A stretch of DNA of 64,000 nt from Leptospira sp. WS60.C2 (GCF_040833955.1 NZ_CP162133.1:1572001-1636000), one strand, 5' to 3'; positions 48,188 to 57,654 are shown, counted from the first letter of the stretch. Notes: a model not told the origin generated them from the sequence alone. Program-made: numbers and translations.

Positions 48188-48427
48188 TGAATCGAACGAC
48201 TACGAGCGAAAAAAATGGTAGCGACCCATAGGGAGCGTGAAGCCATTTTTCTGAGGACAGGATGTCCGAAGTCGCGAGTAGGACGGGCTGAAGTCGAAAG
48301 GCCAGGAAGGCCGAAGACTGAAGTGATTCCCGCGGACGCAAATCATCAAACAAAACTCCAATCAACATCTCTTGCGACCCATAGGGAGCGTGAAGCGTTT
48401 TTTCCGAAGGCAGACTGGACTATACCT
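48188..48427 (+). repeat. Region of direct repeats and mini-hairpins behind tRNA-Leu
   Basis: Two exact 23-nt copies (GCGACCCATAGGGAGCGTGA plus AGC) lie at 48221-48243 and 48374-48396. Between them are short hairpins: GGACA/TGTCC (48255-48267) and GGCC/GGCC (48300-48312). Several are followed by a GAAG[T/A]C phrase. It is denser in GC than its surroundings. No protein-like reading is credible. This may be a dispersed Leptospira repeat or a processed RNA, co-transcribed with the tRNAs. Confidence 0.6.
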
Positions 48428-50341
48428 TCACTCACAATTCCCATTGATTTGAATCCTGGGCAAATAAGGCGTACTAGATACCCACTCATACCAAAATCCA
48501 AAATCAACAAACTCTGGTTTCTCTTGGAATTGGTCGCTTGGATCTACGGTAACAAGATGATCCTTTCCAGTGATGGGAAGCGAAATGGTTTTGAGAACAC
48601 GCTCCCCGTGTACTTTGTATTCTTTGTCTTGGTCAAAACTTTCTCGTTTCCGAATTTCCACTCGAATCGAATTGGGTAAGTGCTCTTTTAACTCGGAATC
48701 CCAAAGCAGTTTCAGCTGGATTGGTTTTTTTCTGACTACGGCTTTTGTTCTAAAATTCACTTCTTTGTCCAAACAGCCTGAAAGTTTGAAATACCATTCC
48801 TTGGTATTTGGCGGAAGTGGGACGGGTTTTGTGGCGCCAATGGACAATTGGGAAAGTGGACTTGGAAAGTTATCCTTCGTTCTTGATCTATGAAGGATCA
48901 AATCTTCTGGTTCGGTTCGACTCCAAAGGTAGGTGGTCGTAACGGAGAGAGATAACCATAAGACAAGAAACACAAAAGAAAACGATACTTTTCCTAACGA
49001 CTGCCAAACAAGAAACTTGGATATGGCAATGTGTTTGATTTGCTTTTTCGTTTGAACTACGTTATGTTTTCTTGGAAGTAACGCCAAAAGGCCCATGAAC
49101 GGGAGTAGCACTTCATCATCTAACAGATAACATTGAAAACTCCCTGCGACAAAGATGACAAAAATTCCCAAGAAAAAGAGAAACTTACCGTTCGTTTGGT
49201 CTAGTTGTTTGGTGACAAAATACAAAAATCCCAGGTAGAAACATAAAGCAAACATACCTCCCATTAATACATCGTGTAGAAAATCAAAGTGAGCATGTGA
49301 TTTTGGCGTGATGAATAAATCGTAATACAAAGCAGGAAATTCTTTCACAATGGGAATGGCAACATTTGTGAATTGTTCTCCGTAATTGCCTGCCCCAATT
49401 CCCAAAAGAAAATGTTCTTTTAGGATTGAAAAGTTCATTTTATGAATCCAGATTCTTTGGTTCTCTAACGAACGTTTAGCGAATACATCATCGATGGCCC
49501 TTTGGAAAATCCAATTGGTATGATAAAAAAGAATAAAAATCGCTAGGATGAAAAATACGAATGCGACAAGCCAAGGAAGGATGTTCCGAAGGGAACCTTT
49601 TCTTTTTTGTAAGACTAGAAATCCTACAAAGAAAAAACCAATCCAAATCGATCTACTTTGGTTCCATACCAAAAGAAGAAATCCCAATCCAGAAACAAGT
49701 AGGGAAACAAGACTCGTCTTCCAAAACAAAAAGCGTATCGCATCGTGTTTCCACAAACGATAGGTTTTCTCCCAAACAGAGGGAAGGTAGAGGGCAAGAA
49801 GTCCCCCGTACGTTAAGTGCGTACTTTGGAATCCGATGGGCAAATAGAGGGAGATTCCTTTCACGTGAGCAAGTAAATGAGGAAGCCGTTTCCCTTCCAC
49901 ATACCGAAATCCATCCATCACAAAGAGCGCGAGACGGTAGTGGAAAAAAAGAGAGATAAGTCCAGAAATCACAAGAAATACAGCGCCAAGAAACACCGCC
50001 CTATGCATTTGTTTTTTTTCCAAAGGAGTGAGACTCGAGTGGTGGAGGAGTAAAAACCCCATCCAAACATCACCAAACTCTGACTTTACGATATCCTTTT
50101 TCCAGTTGATGCTTTGGTTTTCCAAGAAGGGGATAAATAAAAAACTAAGATACAAGCCAATCCAAAAAACTAGGGTTAAGGAAAGATGAGGAAGTTTCCT
50201 TTTTTGGATGGCGGAGGCAAAAAGAAAAAATAGAGAAGTCCCTGCAAAGATTTGGCTTAAGCTAATGGAAAAAGGAGACAAGATAAAAAAAAGAGCGAGA
50301 AAAACTAAGGAAATCTTATGAAATGTTTCTTTCCCAAACAT
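48428..50341 (-). CDS. O-antigen ligase / polymerase family membrane protein
   Basis: A 637-residue protein. The N-terminal two-thirds has about ten hydrophobic helices and a large periplasmic loop after them, like the Wzy_C/WaaL (O-antigen ligase) family; KSHAHFDFLHDVLMGG fits the conserved loop holding catalytic His residues. The C-terminal about 150 residues form a soluble strand-rich domain (NSIRVEIRKRESFDQDK) that is not part of the usual ligase. It probably attaches or polymerises polysaccharide on lipid A. It is divergent from a glycosyltransferase with only 30 nt between. Confidence 0.78.
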   Translation of the reverse strand: MFGKETFHKISLVFLALFFILSPFSISLSQIFAGTSLFFLFASAIQKRKLPHLSLTLVFWIGLYLSFLFIPFLENQSINWKKDIVKSEFGDVWMGFLLLHHSSLTPLEKKQMHRAVFLGAVFLVISGLISLFFHYRLALFVMDGFRYVEGKRLPHLLAHVKGISLYLPIGFQSTHLTYGGLLALYLPSVWEKTYRLWKHDAIRFLFWKTSLVSLLVSGLGFLLLVWNQSRSIWIGFFFVGFLVLQKRKGSLRNILPWLVAFVFFILAIFILFYHTNWIFQRAIDDVFAKRSLENQRIWIHKMNFSILKEHFLLGIGAGNYGEQFTNVAIPIVKEFPALYYDLFITPKSHAHFDFLHDVLMGGMFALCFYLGFLYFVTKQLDQTNGKFLFFLGIFVIFVAGSFQCYLLDDEVLLPFMGLLALLPRKHNVVQTKKQIKHIAISKFLVWQSLGKVSFSFVFLVLWLSLSVTTTYLWSRTEPEDLILHRSRTKDNFPSPLSQLSIGATKPVPLPPNTKEWYFKLSGCLDKEVNFRTKAVVRKKPIQLKLLWDSELKEHLPNSIRVEIRKRESFDQDKEYKVHGERVLKTISLPITGKDHLVTVDPSDQFQEKPEFVDFGFWYEWVSSTPYLPRIQINGNCE

Positions 50342-50371
50342 ATTTGGTTCCCAGAATAGGTTTTAGTTCCT

Positions 50372-51193
50372 ATGGAAGGCAAGAGAAAAAGAAAATTGTC
50401 GGTGGCCATCATCACCTTCAATGAAGAAAAAAATATCGGAGATTGTATTCGTTCTGTACTGTCCTTTGCAGACGAAATCATTGTTTTAGATTCCTTCAGC
50501 ACGGACAAAACCAAGGAAATCGCCACGTCCTTCCCTACTGTTCGGTTTTATGAAGCTCCATTTCCAGGTCACGTGGAGCAAAAAAACAAGGCCATTTCCT
50601 TTTGCCAAAATGAGTGGATTTTTTCCCTCGATGCGGATGAACGAGCAAACGAAGCTTTGCAAAAATCCATTTTAGCATTTCTAGAGGCAGACGAAATTGG
50701 CTGTGATGGTTATAAGATCGCAAGGCTCACCTTTCACTTGGGACGTTGGATCCGTCACAGTGGCTGGTACCCCCAAAGACGATTTCGTTTGTTCAAAAAA
50801 ACAAATGCCTGCTGGGTCGGAGAAAATCCACACGACTTTATCGAGTTATCCCCTGGGTCTCGTGGCAAAGTGATGAAAGGTGATATCTTACACTATAGTT
50901 TTCTCGATTTTAGCCACCAAATCAACACCATCAATCAGTTTTCCAGTATAGTCGCCTACACTCGTTATGCGAAAGGGGAACGATTCTCTGTTTTCAAAAC
51001 CATTACAAAACCAATGGGTAAGTTTTTAGAGATTTATCTCTTTAAGTTTGGGTTTTTGGATGGAATTCCTGGTCTTTGGATTGCACTTGCCTCTTCGTTT
51101 TCTACCTATCTGAAGTATGCGAAATTGTATGAACTTGACCGTTTGCAGTTGGAACGACCGTCCAATGTAAGAAAAGACTATGGCAAAAAATAA
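50372..51193 (+). CDS. WaaE-like family 2 glycosyltransferase
   Basis: A 273-residue GT2 enzyme. The GT-A motifs are SVAIITFNEEKNIGDCI (nucleotide), IIVLDSFSTDKTKEIA and WIFSLDADERANEAL (DxD-like). The C-terminal segment HYSFLDFSHQINTINQFSSI fits beta-1,4-glucosyltransferase WaaE/KdtX-like proteins that modify the inner LPS core. It overlaps the next gene by 14 nt. The gene order suggests a role in LPS core synthesis with GmhA. Confidence 0.86.
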   Translation: MEGKRKRKLSVAIITFNEEKNIGDCIRSVLSFADEIIVLDSFSTDKTKEIATSFPTVRFYEAPFPGHVEQKNKAISFCQNEWIFSLDADERANEALQKSILAFLEADEIGCDGYKIARLTFHLGRWIRHSGWYPQRRFRLFKKTNACWVGENPHDFIELSPGSRGKVMKGDILHYSFLDFSHQINTINQFSSIVAYTRYAKGERFSVFKTITKPMGKFLEIYLFKFGFLDGIPGLWIALASSFSTYLKYAKLYELDRLQLERPSNVRKDYGKK

Positions 51194-51950
51194 GTCTCCA
51201 AAGAAAAAAGGGTTCCTTTCGAAACTGATTTCTTTTTTCACTTCGAACCGAAAGAAACAAACTGAAGGTTCTGAGAAACGAAAAAAAGAACCGAAATCCT
51301 TTGCCATGGAATGGGAGGCAGCCTTCCAGACTTGGAAACAAAAACTTCCGACTAAACAAATAACCTCAGGTGTAGTTGTCGAAACTAAAAAGGTTCGCCT
51401 AACCAAATCCAATGAAAAACTTTTTCGGATCGAAGGAGAAGACTATTCGGTCATATTGGTAACGGACAACCATTTGTATAAAAACAAGGAAGGGAAATGG
51501 ACAGGTGTTCTCTTCGTTGATGAAGGATTGTTGAATCAGAATATAAAAAAAGAGATTCAAAACTTAGATGAATTCTTGGATCTAAATGCAATTCCTAAAA
51601 CAGATTTGTTTTTAGAAGCAGATGCTCCGAAAGATGATTGGCGCATTGTACTTGATTGGGAGCGTTTTTGGCAAGAGCAGTTATTATTACAAATGTCTCC
51701 CAATTCGATGGCGCTTGTTTTACTTGCGATAGGCGAAGAGTGCAAAGAGTTTTTTGGGAAGGTTGCCACCGAAAGGCAAAAACGTTTGGTGCGCGATGAA
51801 TTGTTTTATTTTAATTTAGGAAGAGACCAGTCCAATCCACACTCCAAAACGAAAAACCTATATGGGTTTGGATCGGCATTAAAAGAATTTGGAACCAAAA
51901 TCAACCAAATCAGAGAAAGAAGAGAAAAGGAATTAAACCATGGACCATAA
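51180..51950 (+). CDS. FliG-like protein of unknown role
   Basis: A 256-residue protein. The first about 40 residues are basic (Lys-rich). The middle is unclear. The C-terminal half contains MALVLLAIGEECKEFFGKV and RLVRDELFYFN, which resembles the ALALKxASxELKEKIF...LLKDELEYMG pattern of FliG. It is not a full FliG: it has no FliM-binding EHPQ-type motif that I can see. It is embedded in a cell-wall/LPS operon, overlapping genes on both sides. This assignment is by pattern only. Confidence 0.6.
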   Translation: MAKNKSPKKKGFLSKLISFFTSNRKKQTEGSEKRKKEPKSFAMEWEAAFQTWKQKLPTKQITSGVVVETKKVRLTKSNEKLFRIEGEDYSVILVTDNHLYKNKEGKWTGVLFVDEGLLNQNIKKEIQNLDEFLDLNAIPKTDLFLEADAPKDDWRIVLDWERFWQEQLLLQMSPNSMALVLLAIGEECKEFFGKVATERQKRLVRDELFYFNLGRDQSNPHSKTKNLYGFGSALKEFGTKINQIRERREKELNHGP

Positions 51951-52527
51951 CCAACTCATCCAATCCCAAATCGAAGAATCCATTCGAGTGAAAGAACAAT
52001 TACTTCCAACTCTAATGCCGAACATTTTATCCGCAGGAAAAGTGCTTGTGGATTCTCTTAAAAATGATGGGATTTTGTATTTTGCAGGAAATGGTGGTTC
52101 CAGTTGTGATGCCTCTCACATTGCTGCTGAACTTGTGATTCGTTACAAATCGGGTAATGAACGAAAAGCGATTCCTGCGATCGCTCTAAATAGTGACCAA
52201 GCTGTCCTTACTGCCTGTTCCAATGATTACGGATATGAATATTTATTCCAAAGACAACTCCAAGCGTTTGGAAAACCGAAAGATGTTTTTGTTGGTCTTA
52301 CCACTTCTGGAAATTCGCAAAACATCATTTTGGCGGTCGAGGAAGCTAGAAAAAATGGAATGAAGGTGGTTTTGCTTTTGGGGGGTGATGGAGGCAAATT
52401 AAAAGGAAAAGCCGATGTGGAAATCATTGTTCCTTCCAAGGTAACCGCAAGGATCCAAGAGTCTCATATTTTGATAGGTCATATCCTTTGTAGTATCATC
52501 GAAAAGGAACTCTTTGGACTCGATTGA
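51940..52527 (+). CDS. gmhA: SIS-domain sedoheptulose-7-phosphate isomerase (GmhA-like)
   Basis: A 195-residue protein of the GmhA/SIS family, which makes D-glycero-D-manno-heptose 7-phosphate for LPS core. The SIS motifs GNGGSSCDASHIAAELV, LTTSGNSQNII and VPSKVTARIQESHILIGH are intact, and the length is typical. It fits with the flanking O-antigen ligase and WaaE-like transferase. It overlaps both neighbours (11 and 14 nt). Confidence 0.9.
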   Translation: MDHNQLIQSQIEESIRVKEQLLPTLMPNILSAGKVLVDSLKNDGILYFAGNGGSSCDASHIAAELVIRYKSGNERKAIPAIALNSDQAVLTACSNDYGYEYLFQRQLQAFGKPKDVFVGLTTSGNSQNIILAVEEARKNGMKVVLLLGGDGGKLKGKADVEIIVPSKVTARIQESHILIGHILCSIIEKELFGLD

Positions 52528-53275
52528 TTCGAATTTGATTCAGATTCAAAATGCTTCCTTGGTCACCAAGGAAGGTCATTCCATTTGGAAATCCATTGGG
52601 ATTACAGTCAAAGAAGGAAACATCCATGGGATCATTGGGGAGTCGGGTTCTGGAAAATCCACTCTGGCAATGGCATTATTTTCCATTTTGCCAGAGGGTT
52701 CCAAGTTAACATATGACCGTTTCCAGGTATTAGGCGAAGATGTTCATTCAAAAGAATATCATCAGAAAAAGAATCTATTTTTAGTCCCGCAAAATCCGAA
52801 TTTGGCGTTTCATCCTTATAGAACGATTGAAAGCCAAGTCACTGATTTTATCCAACTTTCAAAATTACAACATATCACAAGTCAGACTATCTTTTCGTAT
52901 TTGGATGCACTTTTGATTCCAAGAAGTCATTGGAAACAATTCGCACGAAACCTCTCAGGAGGGGAAAAACAGAGAATCTTACTGGCTTTGGCTTTCCTCA
53001 GACATCCCAAAATTTTAATCTTGGATGAGCCGACTACGGGTCTAGATGCTTTTTCCGAAAAAATTGTCTTGGAAACGGTACAAAACCTCGCAAAATCAGG
53101 GATGACAGTTGTTTTTATTACACATGAACTGAGGATCGTCACAAGTCTGGCATCTTATGTTACGATAATGAAAGAAGGGGAAGTGGTAGAATCTCTTCCA
53201 ATTCAGAACCACCAATTGGAGCCAAATTCGGAATATGGAAAACAACTCAAGGAAGCCTCTCTTTTATTTCTCTAA
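52514..53275 (+). CDS. ABC transporter ATP-binding protein, orphan
   Basis: A 253-residue ATPase of the oligopeptide/nickel-type family. Walker A is IGESGSGKSTLAMAL, the Q-loop lies in FLVPQNPNLAF, the signature is LSGGEKQRILLALAF, Walker B is ILILDEPTTGLDA and the H-loop ITHE. No permease or binding protein is encoded nearby, so the partner is elsewhere, or the ATPase serves another process. The start is TTG at 52514. It overlaps the following FHA gene by 41 nt. Confidence 0.87.
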   Translation: MDSIDSNLIQIQNASLVTKEGHSIWKSIGITVKEGNIHGIIGESGSGKSTLAMALFSILPEGSKLTYDRFQVLGEDVHSKEYHQKKNLFLVPQNPNLAFHPYRTIESQVTDFIQLSKLQHITSQTIFSYLDALLIPRSHWKQFARNLSGGEKQRILLALAFLRHPKILILDEPTTGLDAFSEKIVLETVQNLAKSGMTVVFITHELRIVTSLASYVTIMKEGEVVESLPIQNHQLEPNSEYGKQLKEASLLFL

Positions 53276-54710
53276 TAGATGGTTTCTGCTGTTTCTATTT
53301 GTATGTTTTCCTATTTTTTCCCAAAGTCCAATCTCTCTTCGGTCCGTTGATCTTAGTTCTTACCCAGAGGTAAAACTGCGGATTCACACGAACGGTGATG
53401 TGACTCCTACAAGGTATTCTATTTCGGAACAAGTGGGGTCAACCACTCGATTGACAGAGGAAGTAAAAGTTTCTCGACTCCAAACGAAAAATCCTTTGGG
53501 ATTATATCTTTCGATTCCTAGTTATACCAATGCCGAGGATCGGCGTTGGTTATTGCAACTCGCCAATCAAATGGTGAAAATAGCCGAACAAAGTGGTGGG
53601 CAATCCCGACTGCATATCCAATCGGATGCTTCGTTTCCTATTTTCGAGAGGATTCGTTCTCAAGCACTTGATGTCTCCTTCCCGTTTCCTAAGGAAGAAC
53701 CAACCCAGTTTCCGATTCGCAACTGGGATCGATTTGTGGATTCCATTCCGGAGAATGAATCCAATACTGATTCAATATTAGTTCTTGTGAGTTTTGCAAA
53801 GGAATGGCCTGACCGTTTTGCGATACCAGAATTTGCCAAAAAAATTCGAGAGAAACGATTGCAGCTATTCGTCCTTTCTCCTAATTCTTTGGAAGCAAAC
53901 AAATTAGTGAGTTATGCGAATGGAAGTTTTTTCTCCATTTCCAAAGCTGATAGTTTTACTTCTCTTTTTTTACAACTGAAAGAAACAGCAAGTCCTGATT
54001 GGGAGATCCAATACCTTTCGCCTTGGAAATTATCACAATGGAAGGAAAACGAAGTGAATGTGACTCTCTCTGGCATTCCTTCTGGAATCCAAACGGAATT
54101 TCAATATGAAATCACTCCGTTCCAAACAATGTATTTAAAAGGATCAGACCCTTTTGTATTTTTTCCTGTCAGTTTATTTCTCATTTTACTCTGCATTGCC
54201 TCTTTATACTATCTTAGAGGTTTTGAACCGACACCACAGAAAGAAAGGAATGTTGCCCAACTGACACCTGTTTCCTATGAAGATCGAGATGAACGAAAGG
54301 AGGAAATGGCTGTATATGACAGGATGTACGGAGAAACCTTAGAGAAGGCAGCAAAGGATCGAGAGATTGCCCTTGTCACAAAAGAGAATGCAGTTTTACA
54401 CGGAAGTGCATATACATATGCCGTCATCCAAGTGAGAGAGGGAAGTCAATTGTATGAACCAATTCCTTTGCAATGGGAAGAAATGACAATAGGTTCCTTT
54501 GAATCAAATCACATAGTCCTTCATGATCCCAATGTTTCTGGTCTTCACGCCAAGATAAAAAATAGGAAAGGGAAATATATATTGTTTGATTGTGTATCTG
54601 AGGCGGGTGTATATTTAAACGGCAGAAAATTGTTAAGACCCAAGGTGCTCCATAATTTAGATGAAGTCCAAATCGGAAAAACAATCCTTACGTTTCGAGG
54701 AAGATACTAG
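53235..54710 (+). CDS. Membrane protein with an extracytoplasmic domain and a C-terminal FHA domain
   Basis: A 491-residue protein. A signal-anchor (FLLFLFVCFPIFS) is followed by about 260 residues that resemble a von Willebrand A-like fold (SILVLVSFAKEWPDRF) outside the membrane. A membrane helix lies around 310-330 (FFPVSLFLILLCIASLYYL), and the cytoplasmic part ends in an FHA domain (GSFESNHIVLHDPNVSGLHAKI, GVYLNGRKL). FHA domains bind phospho-threonine, so it may pass a Ser/Thr-kinase signal to the envelope. The 41-nt overlap with the upstream ATPase is unusual. It lacks a nearer start. Confidence 0.8.
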   Translation: MENNSRKPLFYFSNRWFLLFLFVCFPIFSQSPISLRSVDLSSYPEVKLRIHTNGDVTPTRYSISEQVGSTTRLTEEVKVSRLQTKNPLGLYLSIPSYTNAEDRRWLLQLANQMVKIAEQSGGQSRLHIQSDASFPIFERIRSQALDVSFPFPKEEPTQFPIRNWDRFVDSIPENESNTDSILVLVSFAKEWPDRFAIPEFAKKIREKRLQLFVLSPNSLEANKLVSYANGSFFSISKADSFTSLFLQLKETASPDWEIQYLSPWKLSQWKENEVNVTLSGIPSGIQTEFQYEITPFQTMYLKGSDPFVFFPVSLFLILLCIASLYYLRGFEPTPQKERNVAQLTPVSYEDRDERKEEMAVYDRMYGETLEKAAKDREIALVTKENAVLHGSAYTYAVIQVREGSQLYEPIPLQWEEMTIGSFESNHIVLHDPNVSGLHAKIKNRKGKYILFDCVSEAGVYLNGRKLLRPKVLHNLDEVQIGKTILTFRGRY

Positions 54711-54711
54711 T

Positions 54712-55545
54712 ATGCATAAAACAGTGGATTCATTCCGATTCACCCAAACCATTTTCCTATTGATCACAACAGTGTTGATGAGTTCTTGTTCGGGGGAAAC
54801 ATCCAAAAATGATGCGGCTTCCTCTCTCTTATTAGCAAAAGAATCCGGGGACAATGGTTGCACTGTCGCTGGACTTGGATCTCAGTTAAAAGCTGGGTAT
54901 ACAGCGATCACCACAACTTCCAAACCAGTTTCCTTTGCACTGGCTGGTGACACGTATTATGCGGTGATGCAAATCAAAGGGGCACAAATTGGCACTCGGG
55001 TGGTTTTGTCTCGTGTGGCAAAAGTTGCCGTATATACGTCTAGTAGCTGTCCCTTGGAACTGAATGTTGCCCCCCTTGCCAAAGAGGGAACGGAATACAC
55101 AAAAACAGAATCATCGCAAACCATTTTTACCTTTATCAAATCAGGAAGTTATTTGATTTACCTCTACCAGAAAGAAAGTGCATCGGACAATCCTTTGAGT
55201 GTTTTAACAGATGGAACTCCCGTACAAACTGTGTCCGATTCCGATCTCTCTGATATTTTGAATGGTGGTTCCACGAAAACCTTCAAGTTTGCCTGTCTTG
55301 TCGGGGGTGGAGTCTGCCAAAACTATTATGGAAACTTGACAAGTTGTTTCTCTGGAACCAAACAAGCTTCCAAGTGTACAGAAACGGGAGTGGTTGGCTC
55401 TTGTAAGGTCACCCAATCCAGTGTTGGGTTCATCATCAGTGTTTATACAGCTCCTCTTACAGGTGGCGGGGCTGGTACAGCGGCCGCACATTGTTCCAGT
55501 ATCTCTGGGACCTACGTTAACGGGTCCACCGTCCAAACACCTTAA
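54712..55545 (+). CDS. Probable lipoprotein, unknown
   Basis: 277 residues from ATG 54712, 1 nt after the FHA stop. The lipobox LMSSC (Cys at about residue 26) follows a hydrophobic stretch. The mature part is rich in Ser, Thr and Gly with about eight further cysteines, several in the C-terminal half (KFACLVGGGVCQNYYG, SKCTETGVVGSC), which implies disulfides. It is likely a surface or periplasmic protein; no family is recognised. A longer upstream frame (54661) overlaps FHA and is not supported. Confidence 0.78.
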   Translation: MHKTVDSFRFTQTIFLLITTVLMSSCSGETSKNDAASSLLLAKESGDNGCTVAGLGSQLKAGYTAITTTSKPVSFALAGDTYYAVMQIKGAQIGTRVVLSRVAKVAVYTSSSCPLELNVAPLAKEGTEYTKTESSQTIFTFIKSGSYLIYLYQKESASDNPLSVLTDGTPVQTVSDSDLSDILNGGSTKTFKFACLVGGGVCQNYYGNLTSCFSGTKQASKCTETGVVGSCKVTQSSVGFIISVYTAPLTGGGAGTAAAHCSSISGTYVNGSTVQTP

Positions 55546-55578
55546 GAATCTATCTAAATTTTCAAATTCCCTGGACAC

Positions 55579-55619
55579 AGACCCCCATGTCCGAGTTATG
55601 ACTGGAAGTGGGGGAGTCT
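55579..55619 (+). promoter_or_regulatory. Hairpin covering the leuC ribosome-binding site
   Basis: AGAC (55579-55582) and CCCC (55583-55586) can pair with GGGG (55611-55614) and GTCT (55616-55619), with one bulged A at 55615. The right arm contains the GGGGGAG Shine-Dalgarno sequence 7-12 nt before the leuC ATG (55624). Formation would hide the site, so this is a possible translational switch. Confidence 0.55.
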
Positions 55620-55623
55620 AGTT

Positions 55624-57018
55624 ATGAAAACCATGTTTGAGAAGATTTGGAATGACCATTTAGTTCACGAGGAAGATGGGACCTGCCTCATTTACATTGA
55701 TAGACACCTTGTTCACGAGGTGACAAGCCCACAAGCTTTTGAGAGTTTAAAACTGACAAACCGAAAGGTTCGAAGACCAGATGCTACCTTCGCGACCATG
55801 GATCATAACGTATCCACAAGGACCCGCGACTGGAAATCAGTAGACCCCATTTCCGTTTTGCAAATGCAAACGCTCATGGACAACTGTAAAGAAAACGGAA
55901 TTACATTATTTGATATCAACCATCCTGACAACGGGATTGTCCACGTCGTAGCACCAGAGTTAGGTTTAACTCACCCTGGTATGACGATTGTTTGTGGGGA
56001 TTCGCACACAGCGACCCATGGAGCTTTCGGTGCCCTTGCGTTTGGAATTGGTACTTCGGAAGTGGAACACGTGTTAGCGACACAAACCCTTGTCCAAAAG
56101 AAGCCGAAAACATTAGAGATTAGCGTTGATGGAAAACTTTCTCCTCTTGTGTCTGCAAAAGACATCGTTCTTGCGATCATCGGAAAAATTGGAACAGATG
56201 GAGCGACTGGATATGTGATCGAGTTCACAGGAGAAGCAATCCGTTCTCTTAGTATGGAAGGTCGTATGACCATCTGCAATATGGCAATTGAAGCGGGAGC
56301 AAGAGCGGGGCTAATTTCTCCTGACGAAACGACCATAAATTACATCAAAGGAAGAGACTATGCTCCTAAGGGAGAATTGTTTGACGAGGCTGTTGCCAAA
56401 TGGAAATCCTATGCAACTGACCCTGGTGCTAAGTTTGATAAAACTGTCGTTCTCAATGCAAACGAAATTGCACCAATGGTTTCTTGGGGAACATCGCCTG
56501 GACAAGTGATCCCTGTGACGGCTACGGTTCCGAGTCCGAATGATTTTACGGATCCAGTGCAACGAAAGTCCGCAGAATCGGCGTTAGCTTATATGGATTT
56601 AAAACCAGGTCAAAAACTTTCTGATGTGAAAGTGAATAAAGTATTCATTGGGTCTTGCACCAATTCTAGGATTGAAGACCTTCGGGTTGTGGCAAATACG
56701 GTCAAAGGGAAAAAAGTAAGTAAAGACGTGGAAGCGATTATTGTTCCCGGTTCTGGGCGAGTGAAACGACAAGCAGAGAGCGAAGGCCTCGATAAAATCT
56801 TTATCGAAGCAGGATTCCAATGGCGGAATCCTGGTTGTTCTATGTGTCTTGCGATGAATGATGATGTGTTATCACCTGGTGACCGTTGTGCGTCCACTTC
56901 CAACAGAAATTTTGAAGGAAGACAGGGAAAAGGCGGAAGGACCCATTTGGTGGGACCTGCCATGGCTGCCGCAGTGGCAGTGGAAGGACATTTTGTAGAC
57001 ATTCGGGAGTGGAAATAA
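55624..57018 (+). CDS. leuC: 3-isopropylmalate dehydratase large subunit LeuC
   Basis: A 464-residue aconitase-superfamily subunit of leucine biosynthesis, isomerising 2- to 3-isopropylmalate. The [4Fe-4S] cysteines are visible in [14 protein letters not shown] and in [11 protein letters not shown], with the other family motifs ([28 protein letters not shown] [10 protein letters not shown]). The length is normal. leuD starts 1 nt after the stop, forming the usual pair. The leader has an RBS-sequestering hairpin. Confidence 0.96.
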   Translation: MKTMFEKIWNDHLVHEEDGTCLIYIDRHLVHEVTSPQAFESLKLTNRKVRRPDATFATMDHNVSTRTRDWKSVDPISVLQMQTLMDNCKENGITLFDINHPDNGIVHVVAPELGLTHPGMTIVCGDSHTATHGAFGALAFGIGTSEVEHVLATQTLVQKKPKTLEISVDGKLSPLVSAKDIVLAIIGKIGTDGATGYVIEFTGEAIRSLSMEGRMTICNMAIEAGARAGLISPDETTINYIKGRDYAPKGELFDEAVAKWKSYATDPGAKFDKTVVLNANEIAPMVSWGTSPGQVIPVTATVPSPNDFTDPVQRKSAESALAYMDLKPGQKLSDVKVNKVFIGSCTNSRIEDLRVVANTVKGKKVSKDVEAIIVPGSGRVKRQAESEGLDKIFIEAGFQWRNPGCSMCLAMNDDVLSPGDRCASTSNRNFEGRQGKGGRTHLVGPAMAAAVAVEGHFVDIREWK

Positions 57019-57019
57019 G

Positions 57020-57646
57020 ATGAAAGCATTTACTAAGTTAAAAGGGATCGCTGCCTTACTTGATAAAGCAAACGTAGATACGGATCAAATCATTCCAAAA
57101 CAATTCCTTCGTAAAATCGAACGATCTGGTTTTGGCAAACATTTGTTTCATGACTGGAGATTTTTAGATGATGCTGGTCAAAAACCAAACCCAGACTTTG
57201 TTCTCAATGCACCCAGATACGAAGGGGCTACCATCCTTGTCACTCGTGACAATTTTGGATGTGGGTCTTCCCGAGAACACGCACCTTGGGCTCTAGAAGA
57301 CTACGGGTTTCGTGCGATTCTTTCTCCGTCTTATGCTGATATTTTTTACAATAACTGTTTTAAGAACGGAATGCTTCCGATTGTCCTTTCGGAATCCCAA
57401 ATTGAGGAAATTTTCCAAACAATCGACAAAAAGCCTGGTGCCAATTTGGAAATTGATTTGGAAAACCAAGTTGTAATCACAGAAGAAGGAAAAAAATACC
57501 CGTTTGAAGTGGATGCATTTCGTAAACATTGCCTTCTCAATGGATTGGATGACATTGGTCTCACCCTTCAAAAAGCAGATTTTATTCAAAAATTTGAAGA
57601 AAAGAACCAAAAAGATGTTCCCTGGTTGTACAGAAAGAGTGTATAA
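57020..57646 (+). CDS. leuD: 3-isopropylmalate dehydratase small subunit LeuD
   Basis: A 208-residue LeuD with family motifs [28 protein letters not shown] and [12 protein letters not shown]. It is the swivel-domain partner of LeuC. It is coupled to leuC with a 1-nt gap and followed 8 nt later by the FKBP gene. Confidence 0.95.
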   Translation: MKAFTKLKGIAALLDKANVDTDQIIPKQFLRKIERSGFGKHLFHDWRFLDDAGQKPNPDFVLNAPRYEGATILVTRDNFGCGSSREHAPWALEDYGFRAILSPSYADIFYNNCFKNGMLPIVLSESQIEEIFQTIDKKPGANLEIDLENQVVITEEGKKYPFEVDAFRKHCLLNGLDDIGLTLQKADFIQKFEEKNQKDVPWLYRKSV

Positions 57647-57654
57647 TTAGATTC

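Noticed and set aside
48215..48679. Plus-strand reading frame of 154 codons through the repeat region
   Set aside because: It crosses the 23-nt direct repeats and mini-hairpins, then runs opposite the O-antigen ligase gene; composition is repetitive and non-protein-like.
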